Source: Cristatella mucedo (Eukaryota; Bryozoa; Phylactolaemata; Cristatellidae). From it: a DNA stretch of 64,000 bases. The translations under genes and the position numbers were made by a program. Below the pieces are notes generated by a model. The model saw nothing but the letters and a program-made list of their open reading frames with translations, had not been told where the DNA came from and made no database searches. Below are positions 10,601 to 21,881 of this stretch, piece after piece (within the stretch, counting starts at the first letter, position 1; each line of letters starts with the position of its first letter). The stretch covers positions 1,389,501 through 1,453,500 of the forward strand of contig WPIO01000068.1 of NCBI GenBank assembly GCA_009760855.2, written 5' to 3'.

Positions 10601-11682
10601 AGACCCTCCAAGATTAGATGCTTCCTCTTTATCTAAGCTGGCCCAAATGTTCTACCTACAACAACGACGCGAAGCTAGAGGTGGATACACTCTCTGTGAA
10701 GCTGGCGTACTCCTTCTTATGAAAAAGGTCTTTTTGGAGGTGCCCACTTCAGGGTTATTCTTTTGAATGACTTCTAATTCAAGTTGAATTTATTGCCATT
10801 CAACTGTTTGCTGTCGTTTAAATTCGAGTGGCAGCAAAGCACGCTGCAAGGAAGTAAATAACCTCTGCACGGCCGAAGGCAGGGCGAGATTGAAGAGACA
10901 GACGCATGCAGATAAAGACTTCCAGCTTTCAACGAATCAGTCGAGCGGTTGCCTCTCATCCATCACTTGGATGGCAGGTGCACTTATTTGAAATGCTCCA
11001 GTGCTACGCGAAGCGAATTAGTTACACTATTGAAAGTCGTCCTATTTCTAAGTTTTTATGCGGAGCGTGTGATTGGATAGCAGGCAGTTGAAATAGCGCA
11101 ATAGCAAGAGTATTGCTAGCAGCGTGCAAGTAGCTTTCTCTGGCCGAGCGTTTGTTATTGTAACAGGTATACTGTGTTATGGCAATTGGGTATTTGCTGT
11201 AGAAATAACGCTATAGCCGCACGCCTTCAGGGGCCTCGTTCTGCACTAACGCGGAGTTCGCGGGGACGTTCCGAGCACACGCGGGCTTACTCTCAACGGA
11301 CTCGCTGATAATAGCGAAGCACTGCAACCACAGGCTTGCTAACCCGGACAGGGAGACTGTTCATGCACTCGCCTCGTCAACTTGACAGGTGCGAGCGCAC
11401 GCTTCGTAGTTATCTCCTCCGCAAGCGCCACGAGAACACAGCGAGGGTCAAAAAAGAAACTCGGCAATAAGTCCTGGCAAGGACCGAAAGTGAATGATAG
11501 AGTGATAGCGTGCTGCAATCTAAGTATGGTTCAACGCCGCCGCTTTTGGCGACAGTCGGAATGCTTCTCGGCATCGGGAGGCCGTATCCTCGTATCCGAG
11601 TGGTCGCACTCTTCGCTACACTTGCACTCCCCTTTCAGATAGTGAATGCAAACGTGCCAGTATCTGTACGGGATTCAGGTCG

Positions 11683-11686
<4 letters not shown>
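10601..11686. other. No recognised gene
   Basis: Short open frames only (up to 86 codons at 11382-11642). No domain motif, splice-site-bounded exon or repeat was recognised. Confidence 0.4.

Positions 11687-11765
<79 letters not shown>
11687..11765. repeat. (CT)n microsatellite
   Basis: About 39 uninterrupted CT units, giving spurious Arg/Glu frames on the - strand. Confidence 0.98.
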
Positions 11766-11767
<2 letters not shown>

Positions 11768-12717
11768 AGACAATCATTCTTGAGAATGCAAAACTCTGCA
11801 TTTGTGGTTAGTGAACGAACGTACCACAGCGTAAACATGAAACTTTACAAAACCGGTAGAGCTCAAAAAAGCATGCTGATTGGATAGAGAGTTCTACCAT
11901 CTTTGTCACTGCAGCTCTTGTGAATGCATTGATTTTAAATTGCCAGATGTAAATAGCAAACGCGCTAAGATGAATTTTGCTGGGGATTTTCTCAAATAAC
12001 GCTACAAGTTGAGGGTGAATAAAATCAATTTCACCGGAAATGACGATATAAGAGTATCAATGCGAACAAAATCTAGAAAAACTAAATCTCTGTCTACACA
12101 CTTAGGAATATGCGTAACTAAGGTGGTCGGCGGCGCCGGTCAAGCGGTAATGCTGACCATGGAACGGGCTGCAGTTATCGCTATTTGATTGAATCTTCAT
12201 ACCTAAGATAAATCAACTAAGAAAATGAAATTCACGTCGGCTTGAATGTAGTGACGGGGTCAGGCGTCTATGCATGAACTTTAAATTAAAAATATATTTT
12301 AATCCGCCTTAACAAAATAGCATGAAAGTTGAATACAATTTTTGACAAGCGGCGCGCTCCTATGCATACCCTTTTGTAGTAGAGTGATCGACGCAGCCCC
12401 GATGGAATTTTGTGGCGATAGTCATCGATGCATTAGGAAATAAAATGCATGCATCAATCTCAAAACTGATTCATCGCCATCTGTGGTAAATGGTGTAATC
12501 TTCTGAACAGCCCACATGTGCGCTTGTAAAGGCTATTGTGCGGTCACTCCGTTAGGTCTACGTTTGATAGCAGTCACATTAATATGGCCAATACGTGAAA
12601 CAACGATAGGTAACGACAGTAATGAGTGAGCGGGCTCTAAGGGGTTAGGGATCAAGTTAGGTTCAGGGTTGAATGTTCAAGGCTGACGATTCAAGGTTAC
12701 AATTCGTTTGCATAACG
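11766..12717. other. No recognised gene
   Basis: Unique mid-GC sequence with no open frame worth reporting. The words GGTTAGGG and GGTTCAGGGTTGAATG occur near 12650-12675 but are too irregular to be telomeric. Confidence 0.4.
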
Positions 12718-12850
12718 CTCCAAGAGAAATTAATCTCTATTCAGGCGATTCACATATGCCTCGGGGGGGGGGCGAGCCCAAGACCTCAGCCAGACCCTGG
12801 TCGGGGCGCCGCACCTTAACCGCTCGACCAAACCAGCTCGGCTGAACGTT
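12718..12850 (-). mobile_element. tRNA-derived SINE
   Basis: On the - strand, TGGTCGAGCGGTTAAGGTG matches a tRNA Ser/Leu-type A box, and about 40 nt later GGTCTTGGGCTCG occupies the B-box position. A tail follows, GCCTGAATAGAGATTAAT, related to the family A LINE hairpin. Related copies lie at 21790-21881 and 30538-30665. A C10 run (G10 on +) interrupts the B-box flank, so this copy is decayed. Confidence 0.65.
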
Positions 12851-13036
12851 CAAGTTAGCAGCGACTGACAACTCACACCGCAAAGTGTTTCTACTGGCGG
12901 GAAGAACTGTGCTATACAAGTGCCGAGCGCTTGCTGTATAACCTGAGAAGTCTTTCACAGGAACATAAATTCAAATAATGCAAACGAGCACAAAGCAGTT
13001 CCCACGGCCTTCCAAAAAATAATCTTGAACGTCTTC

Positions 13037-13097
13037 GATGAGGCCTCACTGAAGGCGCTTTATCACATAGGCCGGGTATTATTGTTATTATTATTCT
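13037..13097 (+). mobile_element. LINE/SINE family A-type 3' tail remnant
   Basis: CCTCACTGAAGGCGCTTTATC followed by a degenerate TATTATTGTTATTATTATT matches the last 60 nt of family A elements. No body is recognisable upstream. Confidence 0.6.
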
Positions 13098-13383
13098 TAC
13101 TTACATCTTAGAAACACACGTAGAAATGAGCGTTAGCGAAATTTAAAAGCTCTTCCGAATCAAAGGATAATGGAAGGATTTTTATGAACTGTAGCATCTG
13201 CACAAACCAAACAAACGACAATAGAGTTTAAACTCTGTAGCTCTCAAGTTTTCAAGCGCTGTTGACGCAAGCCTGGCACACCTTGGGCAGCTACTCTATA
13301 GTTTAGCACTGATAAGTGATAAAAACCTCTGTAATTTTGAATTGCTACTAATACTACCTAGCTAATGAGTTTAACACAATATG

Positions 13384-13860
13384 AGACTCCCCCACCAGGC
13401 TAAGCGTCGTATCACGCACTTTTAATAATCTAATAGTTTAGCTACACCTCGTACGTACATCGTATCCTTTGGAGACCGTGCCTTTAGTTCATATGCTCTC
13501 AAAGCGTGGAACTCACTCCCGACTGGCGTCACGACATCACATGGATCGCCGACGTTTAAAAAGAAGCTAAAAACGCTTCTATTTATCGCAGCAATTGGTG
13601 GATCGATATGATTAGTCTTGTATGTGCTTCCGCATACTGGCACCGTGCTTGTTGTCACTCTATGCACGCTGACCTGGTGCGTGTCACCTCTAACAATGTA
13701 ATGCTCGTTGTCATTGAGGATAATACATTTATATAGTGCCTGCCCTCAGCTCACTTAATCTCCTTCTAGGCACTTTAAATTTGCTGCAGAGGAAAGTGCC
13801 TAGAAAGGGATTACGTTCTCCGAGGACACTATACAAAAGTATTATTATTACTAGTATTAC
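13384..13860 (+). mobile_element. LINE family A 3' part with an inverted second tail
   Basis: The + strand follows the family A C-terminal/3' UTR (GGAGACCGTGCCTTTAGTTC, GTGGAACTCACTCCCGAC, AAAAAGAAGCTAAAAACGC, GCATGCTGACC-like). The final hairpin/tail appears twice in opposite orientation. A - strand tail at about 13722-13793 is immediately followed by a + strand tail ending in GTATTATTATTAC at 13860, forming an imperfect inverted repeat. Confidence 0.75.
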
Positions 13861-13974
13861 AGAGATTGCTGGGGCTCGGTGAAACCTTTCGTTTAACCAC
13901 CGTCCAGTCAAAACTAATAGGCTGCTACGAATTTAGCCTTTTGATTCCTAATATGAGGGTTAAAATCATGAAAA

Positions 13975-14365
13975 TCGTTATTTTTTTTATACTATTGACC
14001 ACTTTGTCTTTTTTGAGCGCCTCTCATCTCGCCTGGGCATTACTAGCACTGCATTGCAACGGTTCGAGTCCTATCTCCGTGGGATATTTCAGAGTATCGA
14101 TGTGAATGGACAAAGATCAACCAGAAGAATCTCTGAAATATGGGGTACCTCAGGGCTCCGTGCAATTGTAATTGCCGGTGTAATTGCTAAGCACAATCTA
14201 GGCTTTCAATTTTATGTGGATGGCACTAGGCTATATGTTTGCTTTGATCCATCCCAGCACTCGGGCACGGCGAAGTTTTTCACCTCCCTTGCTGCATGCA
14301 CTGATGATATCCGCAAATGGATGGCAGCAAAATTTATCAAATGAATTAATGATTAAACCAACTTA
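13975..14365 (+). mobile_element. LINE family A RT fragment
   Basis: The frame 14054-14344 reads LQRFESYLRGI-like, then VIAKHNLGFQFYVDGTRLY, where the catalytic YADD-type motif has become YVDG, and DDIRKWMAAKF. It breaks off at the family A LND.KT block near 14365, exactly where family B sequence begins. Confidence 0.75.
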
Positions 14366-17040
14366 CTTGTTTAAAGAGGAGTTTTCAGAGTTCCTCGCTA
14401 AAATATTTGTGTGTGACAGGCCGCTACTGATTGTAGGAGACTTCAATATTCACGTTGACAACCCTAGCAACAGCCAGGTCCGCTCGTTTCTTGACTGTCT
14501 GGAGAATTTTGGTTTGGCCCAGCACGTTAATCATAGCACCTGACGTCGGTGGCCACATTCTTGATCTCGTGATCACTAAGGATGTCCTCCCCACTGACTT
14601 AGTGGTGCGCCCACTGACCCTCTCAGATAATTGTTCGGTCTCGTTTACTGTTCCTGCTACCTCGTACGTGCAGGGCAATGTCGAATTTGCCAAACGAAGT
14701 AACTTACAAAGCATTGACATGGACAAGTTTTTGAAATCTGTTTGTGATGCAGGCCTTCTTGATCTGCATTCAGACTCGACCGGCAGCCTCGATAACCTCA
14801 CTGATGCGATGAACATGACACTCAGGAGTGCTCTTGACAAGCATGCTTCCGTTCGCTCTATCCGTGTTTGAAGTCGTCGAGATTCCTTTCAATTTACAAA
14901 AAAACTCCTTAAGATGCGCCGTGTTAAGCGCAGGCTTGAACGTCGTTTCAAGAAATCGGGGTCTGAGGCAGACCTAGTCAATTTTAAAGACTTCCTTTGA
15001 GTTGACACCCGAAAGCTTATAAAAGCCAGGGCTTCTTTTTTCATTAGAAAGCTGATGTCCTGCCGGTCGGAAACTAAACAGATTTATAAGACAGAAAATC
15101 ATTTACTGGCCAATGCTGCCAGGTCTGACTCCTCAGATATTAAGGGCTCAGCCGAAAAGTTTTCAGCCTTCTTTACTGAAAAAATTGTGCAAATTCGTGC
15201 GTCCATTAAGCCCCCTCCGACCAAAGCAATCGCCGTTCCTCAACCTGTAACCTTTCTTACAAGGTTCTCAGATGTTTCTGCCTGTGATGCGGCTGCCTTA
15301 ATAAGGTCTAGCAAAAAGAGCTCGTCTCCTGAAGACCCTATACCTTCATCTCTATGGTCTTCACTAGCAGACCAACTTAGCCCTGCCACAACCAACATTT
15401 TTAATGCTTCTTTGGGAAAAAAGGTCGTCCCAAAGTCCTTCAAATCGGCAATCGTTAGACCTATTCTAAAAAAGCCTGGAGTAGACACAGAGGTCCTAGC
15501 AAACTATCGTCCAGTTTCCCTTCTTCCATTCTTATCAAAGATTCTTGAAAAAATGTTGCTAAGCAGCTAGTTGAACATATTGAAAATAATGGAATGTCAG
15601 AAACATTTCAATCAGGTTTCAAGAGGCAGCACTCTACTGAAACTGCTCTCCTCTGTGTTAACAATGACATTCTACGTGGCAACGACGACGGGAATGTCGC
15701 TGCCCTAGCTCTGCTAGATCTGTCTGCTGCCTTCGACACCATTGATCACGAAGTTCTGCTTGAACGATTGAGAACAACGATCGGTCTGGCAGACGAAGCA
15801 CTGGCGTGGTTTAAATCATACTTGTCTGATCGTGTTCAATCCGTGTCGTGTGGGGTCAGGTCTCAAACATGAGAAGGGTCACCTGTGGAGTCCCTCAAGG
15901 GTCTCTACTTGGTCCCTTGCTGTTCTCCATTTATACGCAACCTCTGGGAAAAGCGATTAAGGCCCATGGAATAGGATATCACTTCTATGCTGACGATACT
16001 CAGTTGTATTTGTCATTTAAACCGTCGGAATCTGCTGCAGAAACTGAGAAACTGAATGCTTGCCTTGCCGATATTCGATCCTGGATGTCGGAAAACTTCC
16101 TGAAATTAAATGACGATAAAACCGAACTGCTGCTCATAGGACACCCTAAGCGTGTGGCTGGATTAAAAGGCTTTGCTGTTCCAATAGGTGATGCTATTGT
16201 GCGACCGTCACCACGTGCTCGTAATCTAGGTGTCGTGTTCGACAGCTGCCTCAATTTCAAAAGCTTCATTCAGAAGACTGCCTCTACAGCTAGCCATCAC
16301 ATCCGATCCCTATCCAAGATTAGAAGCTGTCTCGCACAGTGGCTTGTAAACAATTTAACTAGCTCTTTAGTTCTGTCTCGGCTTGATAATTGTAATTCCC
16401 TTTTGGCTGGGCTACCAAAGAAAGCTATTATGCCACTGCAGAGGACTATGAATATGGCTGCAAGGCTGGTATTTAAGTCCCAGCGGTTTGAGCACGTGTC
16501 ACCTTTGCTGGAAGAGCTAGGATGGTTGCCGGTTCAGCAAAAGATACAGAGCAATGTTCTTATGCTGACCCACAAGGCCCGCCACGGCTTGGCTCCTTCA
16601 TACCTAGCTGAACTGCTGCATTAGTTTCAGCCTGTTCGCGCCCTCAGGTCCTGTGTGGACAATAAATTAGCTGTTTCATTCCTCCGCTTAAAGACAGTTG
16701 GCGACAGAAGCTTTAGCTCTGCAGGTCCTAGACTGTGGAACTCGCTTCCACAATTCTTGGGCAACGATATCTAATCTCCAACTGCAGACTATGGCACATC
16801 TTTTTCAGCGGTCCTAAACTGCTACTTCTATGCTACTCACTACCTCAACTGCTCTCCTAACTCTGCTATGCTTTCCACTTTCTCTTTGTTGCGTGAGACG
16901 AAGTCTGTTGGCTACCGAATGCGTACCGAAAGCCGCTTAGGCTGTGAGTGGGCTATACAAAACTCTCCTGCGTAACACCCACATGGTCTTTATGACTTTG
17001 AGGAGTTACTGACGGAGATACATTACATTATATTACATTG
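14366..17040 (+). mobile_element. LINE family B copy 2, longest copy (endonuclease C-term + RT + tail)
   Basis: Begins inside the APE-type endonuclease domain: DRPLLIVGDFNIHVDN (about 14418), then in another frame GGHILDLVITKD and TLSDNCSVSF. An inter-domain linker follows. The RT starts at about 15300 (PEDPIPSSLW, IVRPILKKPG, NYRPVSLLPFLSKILEKM) and continues through [19 protein letters not shown] and GVPQGSLLG to the CR1/L2-type C-terminus. The 3' end is a CATTA-type repeat at about 17020-17040. Frameshifts occur at about 14543, 15570 and 15860. The shared 3' UTR includes GTTGGCTACCGAATGC. It is inserted directly next to the family A fragment. Confidence 0.9.
15848..16624 (+). pseudogene. 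Family B reverse transcriptase, catalytic and C-terminal part (open frame)
   Basis: 258 open codons containing [16 protein letters not shown] and the intact catalytic [14 protein letters not shown], then [29 protein letters not shown] and [15 protein letters not shown]. Of the three long copies this is the only one with an unmutated FYADD box. Its N-terminal RT half (15055-15872) is in other frames because of one-base losses near 15570 and 15860, so the element cannot encode a complete protein as it stands. The RT would copy LINE RNA at a nicked target. Confidence 0.85.
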
Positions 17041-17104
17041 CAAATACTAGAGAAAATATGAGAGTATGAGATAAAGAGTCTTTTGATTCTGATGTTTTAT
17101 TACA

Positions 17105-18088
17105 GCAAATTTTCTAAAACTAAATGATGATTAAACTAACTTACTAGTTATGGGCAAACCAAGTGTGATTCAAAAATTAGAAACCTGACGCTCAAAAGTG
17201 GCTCTGCCAGCATATCTCTTATTGAATCTCCACAAAATCAAAGTGTCATATTCTAAAGTGACCTTTCGTTAGACGACCATATAGGCTCCACAGTCAAATC
17301 TGCCTACTTTCAGCCAAATAATATTGCTAAAACTCAGGCTTGTTTAGACCGGGATACCACGTCGAAGTTAATCCATACATTTCTGACATCCCTTCTTGAC
17401 GTATCTAACTCATTGCTTGCTGGTCTACAGCATATGCAATCAGGAACATACAGCTGGCGCAAAACTCTGCAGCCAAGCATGTCTTTTATGAGCGTTGCAG
17501 TTGCTACATCAAACCACCTTTCGACAATCTGCACCAGCTACCAACCAAGCGACGGATCGACTTCAAGGTTTTGTCACTCACTTTTAGCTCCATTCATTCT
17601 TTGGCTCCAGCCTACCTATCAGATCTACTGCTCCACCAGACTGAGCATCGTGCCACCAGCTTTTATGAATCTAACTGTTTACCTATACCTAGTACAAACC
17701 TCGAATCCTTTAGAGACCGTGCGCTCAGTTCGTATGCTCCCTAAGCCTGGAACTCACTCCCGACTTGCGTCACGACATCTCCTGACTCAACCAATTTAAA
17801 AAAGAAATTAAAAATGCACCTATTTAATAAAGCATTTAGTGGGTCCCATTATTCATCCTTTGTGTGCTTATGCCTTTTGACAGTGTTGCATGCAGCAAGA
17901 AACCACACCTGCATGCTGATCTTGTGCATGTCACTCCTATTTTATTCATGTTGTTCGTAAAGCATGAGACCACTCACTACTCAAGCGTGTTTTCTTTGCA
18001 CTAAACTTAAAGCTCCTAGAAAGAGATTAAGTTCTCTGCGGACGCTTTATCAAGTTTACTATTAATATTATTATTATTGTTATTATTA
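17105..18088 (+). mobile_element. LINE family A copy, C-terminal RT plus 3' UTR and tail
   Basis: Starts at FLKLNDD and continues with degraded frames to the 3' UTR (GCATGCTGATCTTGTGCATG). It then reaches the hairpin AAGCTCCTAGAAAGAGATT / TCTGCGGACGCTTTATC and ATTATTATTATTG at 18060-18088. Confidence 0.8.
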
Positions 18089-18525
18089 ACGTACCAATCG
18101 CCAATCGGAAATTGAACTGCTCACCTATACCTCGCACAAAAAACTCTATGCATCTTGAGACCGTGCCTTTAGTTCGTTTGCTTACAGGGCTTGGAACTCA
18201 CTCCCGACTTCCGTCATAACATCCTCTGACTTGACCACATTTAAAAAAAATTACAAACACGCCTATCTACGACAGCGCTTTGTGGGTCCCTTTGATTCGT
18301 CCTTTATGTTCTTATGCTTGCTTATACTGTGCATGCTGCCACTAACCACAATTGCATGCTGACCCTGTGCGTGTCACCCCTAACCATGTTATTCTTGTTT
18401 TTTATTGAATATGCTAATACTAACCATTCCATCATGCGTACTTTCCAGCGAATGTAAAGCGCTTAGTAAGAGATTGAGTTCTCTGAGGGCACTTTATCAA
18501 GTGTGTTATAATTATTATTATAAGC
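18089..18525 (+). mobile_element. LINE family A 3' fragment, tandem to the previous one
   Basis: A second family A 3' region (GAGACCGTGCCTTTAGTTCG, CCACTAACCACAATTGCATG, hairpin AAGCGCTTAGTAAGAGATTG / TCTGAGGGCACTTTATC) ends in TAATTATTATTATAA. It abuts the tail of the preceding copy. Confidence 0.8.
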
Positions 18526-18864
18526 TGCAGATACCCATTTTTCCTGAGTCCATTCCTTATAAGTTGGGATGTCACACACGGTTTGTAAGTTTGAAAATCG
18601 GTTTGAAACACACAATGTACATTAAGTATGGAGCACAGCGCCTGTAACGGACGTACAGATGGAATCTGTCAAGTAAGACTCTATTCACTGGCTGGGCCAA
18701 AGAGTGGTGCAGGGGGCATTCACCTCCCCCTACAGCGGCACTACTACGCGGAACAAGCACAAAGCCACGAGCAATATGCCATTTGCAGTGGCATGGTTGC
18801 TTTTTTTTGGAAGCCCAGCCAAAATGAATTTGCAACAATCAAGCCGAGAAAGAACAAACGAGCT
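18526..18864. other. No recognised gene
   Basis: About 340 nt of unique sequence between LINE fragments. The end from about 18780 is similar to family B 3'-half sequence on the - strand (GGCATGGTTGCTTTTTTTGG against the LINE region encoding [10 protein letters not shown]), so part of it is probably LINE B. Confidence 0.35.
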
Positions 18865-19558
18865 AGTTAGAGTTTTTGCCAGCCCGTAGAAGACAGATCC
18901 TAATCATAGATAAGGATCGGATAAGATGGCTAGCAGTACAACCAGTCTTCTGAATAAAGCTTGTAAAATTTAGGCAGCCTTTGAAAAAGAAACCAAAATT
19001 TCGGATACGTGGTGATGGTCGCACGGAAGCATCACCTATTAGAAGAGCATAGCCTTCTAATCCATCCGCACGCTTAGGGTTTCCTATGAGCAGCAGTTCA
19101 GTTTTATCATCATCTAGTTTCAACGAATTTCCCGACCTCCTGGATCGAGTGTTGGCAAGGCAAGCATTCAGTTATAATAATATTAATTTACTTGATAAAA
19201 CGCCCTCAAATAAATAAATCTTTTTCTAGGCGCATTACATATCAGTTGCTGCAGCAGCTTCCGACGGTTTTGAGTGACAAATACAGCTGAGTTAGGTCAG
19301 CATAAAAGTGATATCCTGTTCCATGTGCCTTAATCACTTTTCTCAGAGGTTGACTATAATTGGAGAACAGCAGTGAGGGACCGAGGATGGACCATCGAGG
19401 GACTCCTCAGGCAACCGGTCTCGTGGGTAAGACCTGACCCCCACACGACACGGATTGCAAAAAATCAGACAAGCACGATTTGAACAGCTCCAGTGTCTGC
19501 TAGACCGATCGTTGGTCTCAGTCGTTCAAGTAGGACATCTTGATCAATGGTGTCAAAG
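18865..19558 (-). mobile_element. LINE family B fragment (reverse), split by a family A tail
   Basis: The - strand frame 19123-18863 reads [18 protein letters not shown] and RPSPRIRNFGFFFKGCLNF, a diverged family B RT. Further pieces upstream (19260-19558) correspond to the YADD/GVPQGS region and DTID. A family A (or SINE) tail on the - strand, AATTTACTTGATAAAACGCC to CTAGGCGCATTACAT, interrupts it at about 19170-19250. It is more diverged than the three + strand copies, so an older insertion. Confidence 0.75.
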
Positions 19559-19850
19559 ATTAGCTGCAGAGTCTTGCAGTTGCTGTAAGCGCCTGATTGC
19601 ACATGCCGGTGTACCAGCAAGCAGTGAGTTCCAGAAATCAAGACGGGATGTCACAAATGCATGAACCAACTTAGATGTGGTATCCCTGTCTAAACAAGCA
19701 CGAATTATAACAATTTTATGTAGCTGCAAGTAGGCAGAATTGATTGTGGAGCTGATATGGCCGTCTAAGGAAAGGTCATTTTGGAACCGGGCACCTAGAT
19801 TTCTAGCAGATTCAACAGGAGATATGCTGGCGGAGCACATTTTCTTCGGA
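19559..19850 (-). mobile_element. LINE family A RT fragment
   Basis: The - strand frame about 19888-19553 includes ASISPVESARNLGARFQNDL, SSTINSAYLQLHKI and SRLDFWNSLLAG, typical of the family A C-terminal RT. It is joined directly to the family B fragment at the TGTCAAAGAT end. Confidence 0.75.
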
Positions 19851-21789
19851 ATGATTCGTTCTGAATGATATAAGTCGTCGTGTGTCATTTACTAAATATC
19901 CTGAGCGTTGTTGAAGGAGGATAGAGCATCACTGGAATTCTTATTCTCAATCAGTTGTATATTTATATCTGGTGGCTGATTTGATGTCTTGTGTCTGTTC
20001 TAAACGGGGCAATAACTTTATGAAGGTAAGGTACTCGCTCTTCACGACCGAAATCCTGGGTTCCAATCTTGCAGTTGGGCAATTACTTATGGCCAGCTGC
20101 AAGCGGTGGTAATAGCCAATAAAGCTCTTCTGCTGCTATGCAAATGAGGCTGTTAAGTTAGCTAAAGTTTATGGCCGATATAAAGTAAAAATAATGAAAC
20201 GAAGAATCCGACTTTTTTGCTGATGGATAGTTTTGAAAAATGTTGCGGAGAATGTAAACTTCATCCATCATGTTAATCAAAGATTTTACATCTTCTCCTG
20301 CAGATTCCTTTACTAAATGTTGGCACTCTCCAACTCCGACGTCTTTTGCTTCGAGTGTACAACTTTACGAGCAGAGAAATCAAACCTAAAATGCATTGAG
20401 AATGCATTCTAAAATTATTCAAACTTTGTAAAAGAGCCTCTACTATAAATAAATACCTGTAAATGTAGTACCGTAAGTGCAAGCCTGCATGTTTGTTTGT
20501 ACTTTTGTACGTCAGGATTCCCGTGTGGGCATGTGTGTGCCTAATGTCTATGCATATATCAATATTTCATAGAAGCCGTGTTGATTAAACAGATGTTTCA
20601 ATGGAGAGCGTTCAACAGCTCACCAGTTTCCTAAGCATCTTTCGCAGTGAACTTGGTTATCAACTGTCTTCATATCATACCAAACAATAGTGAGAAGAAC
20701 AGAAGAATCAATGAAAAACGTACCAGTGGATGCTGCTCAGCACTCCTAGATATCAATTGCAATGCATGCTGCTCAAACTATTTGTCGACTGACAGGTTGT
20801 GGACTTCACTCGATACTTTGTGCACTTTTGCCTTGCAACTAAGGTTACCCTTACTACAGCAGCTACCCAGATATTAGCCAGACCCATCTGGTTTATGCTG
20901 TTGAGGCACTAAGCTAAGCCTTTAGCATGGTCCGGTCACATGGTACTAGTTCTTTCTGGTTTTGTATCTGCTATCATGCTCGCGGTTGTAACGGCTTTCA
21001 AAATTAAGCCAGCCTGTTCAGTGCATGTTGAGTGATCTCGGCTTTCAGCTGCCTGAACCGCTGGGTGCACCCAAACAACTCACAATGCAAAGTTAACCCA
21101 CAAGGAATAAAGCAAAAATAAGCCGTAGGTCTACTTTAACAGGAGACTGGAGATCAGAACGAAGTGAGTTTCTCTACTTTTGGTGAATGCACTCGTTTCG
21201 CTTGGCTCCACTCCTCAGGTACAAGACCTACTTAGACTACAAGACTTCGAGACTTTGGTAAATCTGCAGGAGATCTCTCAAGACTTTATCGCACAAGTGG
21301 AGGCATTGTGCCAACGTTTATCCAACGCCGTTAATTTTCTCCGTAACCTGGTAGCCTTAGGCTCCAGATTCACTTGCTCGACCACACAGCTTGTCAACCG
21401 GCCTACATGGTAAACTTCGACAGCATTGACTGAGTTGCCCGGAAGCCAGCTGAAGTTCAGAGACAGAGAGAGACAGAGACAGAGCAGGTTGCTCAATGAT
21501 GGGTCCCAATCGATTCTTCGGTTGCCCTCTTCCCGAGCAAGCCTTGGCCTGCCGATCGCGAACAATTGATGAGCAATGCTCTTGCTTACTGTCTCATAGA
21601 CTGGCTGATCATAAAACGCATCTACTAAGGTCTCCATGAAAACTCAGGAGAAGAGAAGGTGTGAACCAGAGAGTGAGTTTGCGAGCAGGTTGAGGCGAAG
21701 AGTGGATGAGAGGGGAGAAACTGTGACTGTGATTATGACATCTTTGGAGAGTCCAAGGTCTGAATCCGAGTCTGGGGGACTGAGATTAA

Positions 21790-21881
21790 TATAATTCACT
21801 TGTATAGCGCCCTAAGTGAACTTAATCTTTATTCAGGCGCTTCAAGTATGCCTCGGGGCTCGAGCCCACGTCCTCAGCCAG
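21790..21881 (-). mobile_element. tRNA-derived SINE, 3' half
   Basis: On the - strand, GGGCTCGAGCCCCGAGGC (B-box region) leads into GCGCCTGAATAAAGATTAAG and TTCACTTAGGGCGCTATAC. This hairpin has the same shape as the family A LINE end, followed by AAGTGAATTAT. The 5' part is cut off by the family B LINE that begins at 21882. Confidence 0.75.

Noticed and set aside
12650-12680. Interstitial telomere repeat
   Set aside because: Only isolated GGTTAGGG/GGTTCAGGG words, with no tandem array.
21278-21637. 119-codon - strand frame
   Set aside because: Also within the 3.2-kb repeat and not conserved in copy 2.
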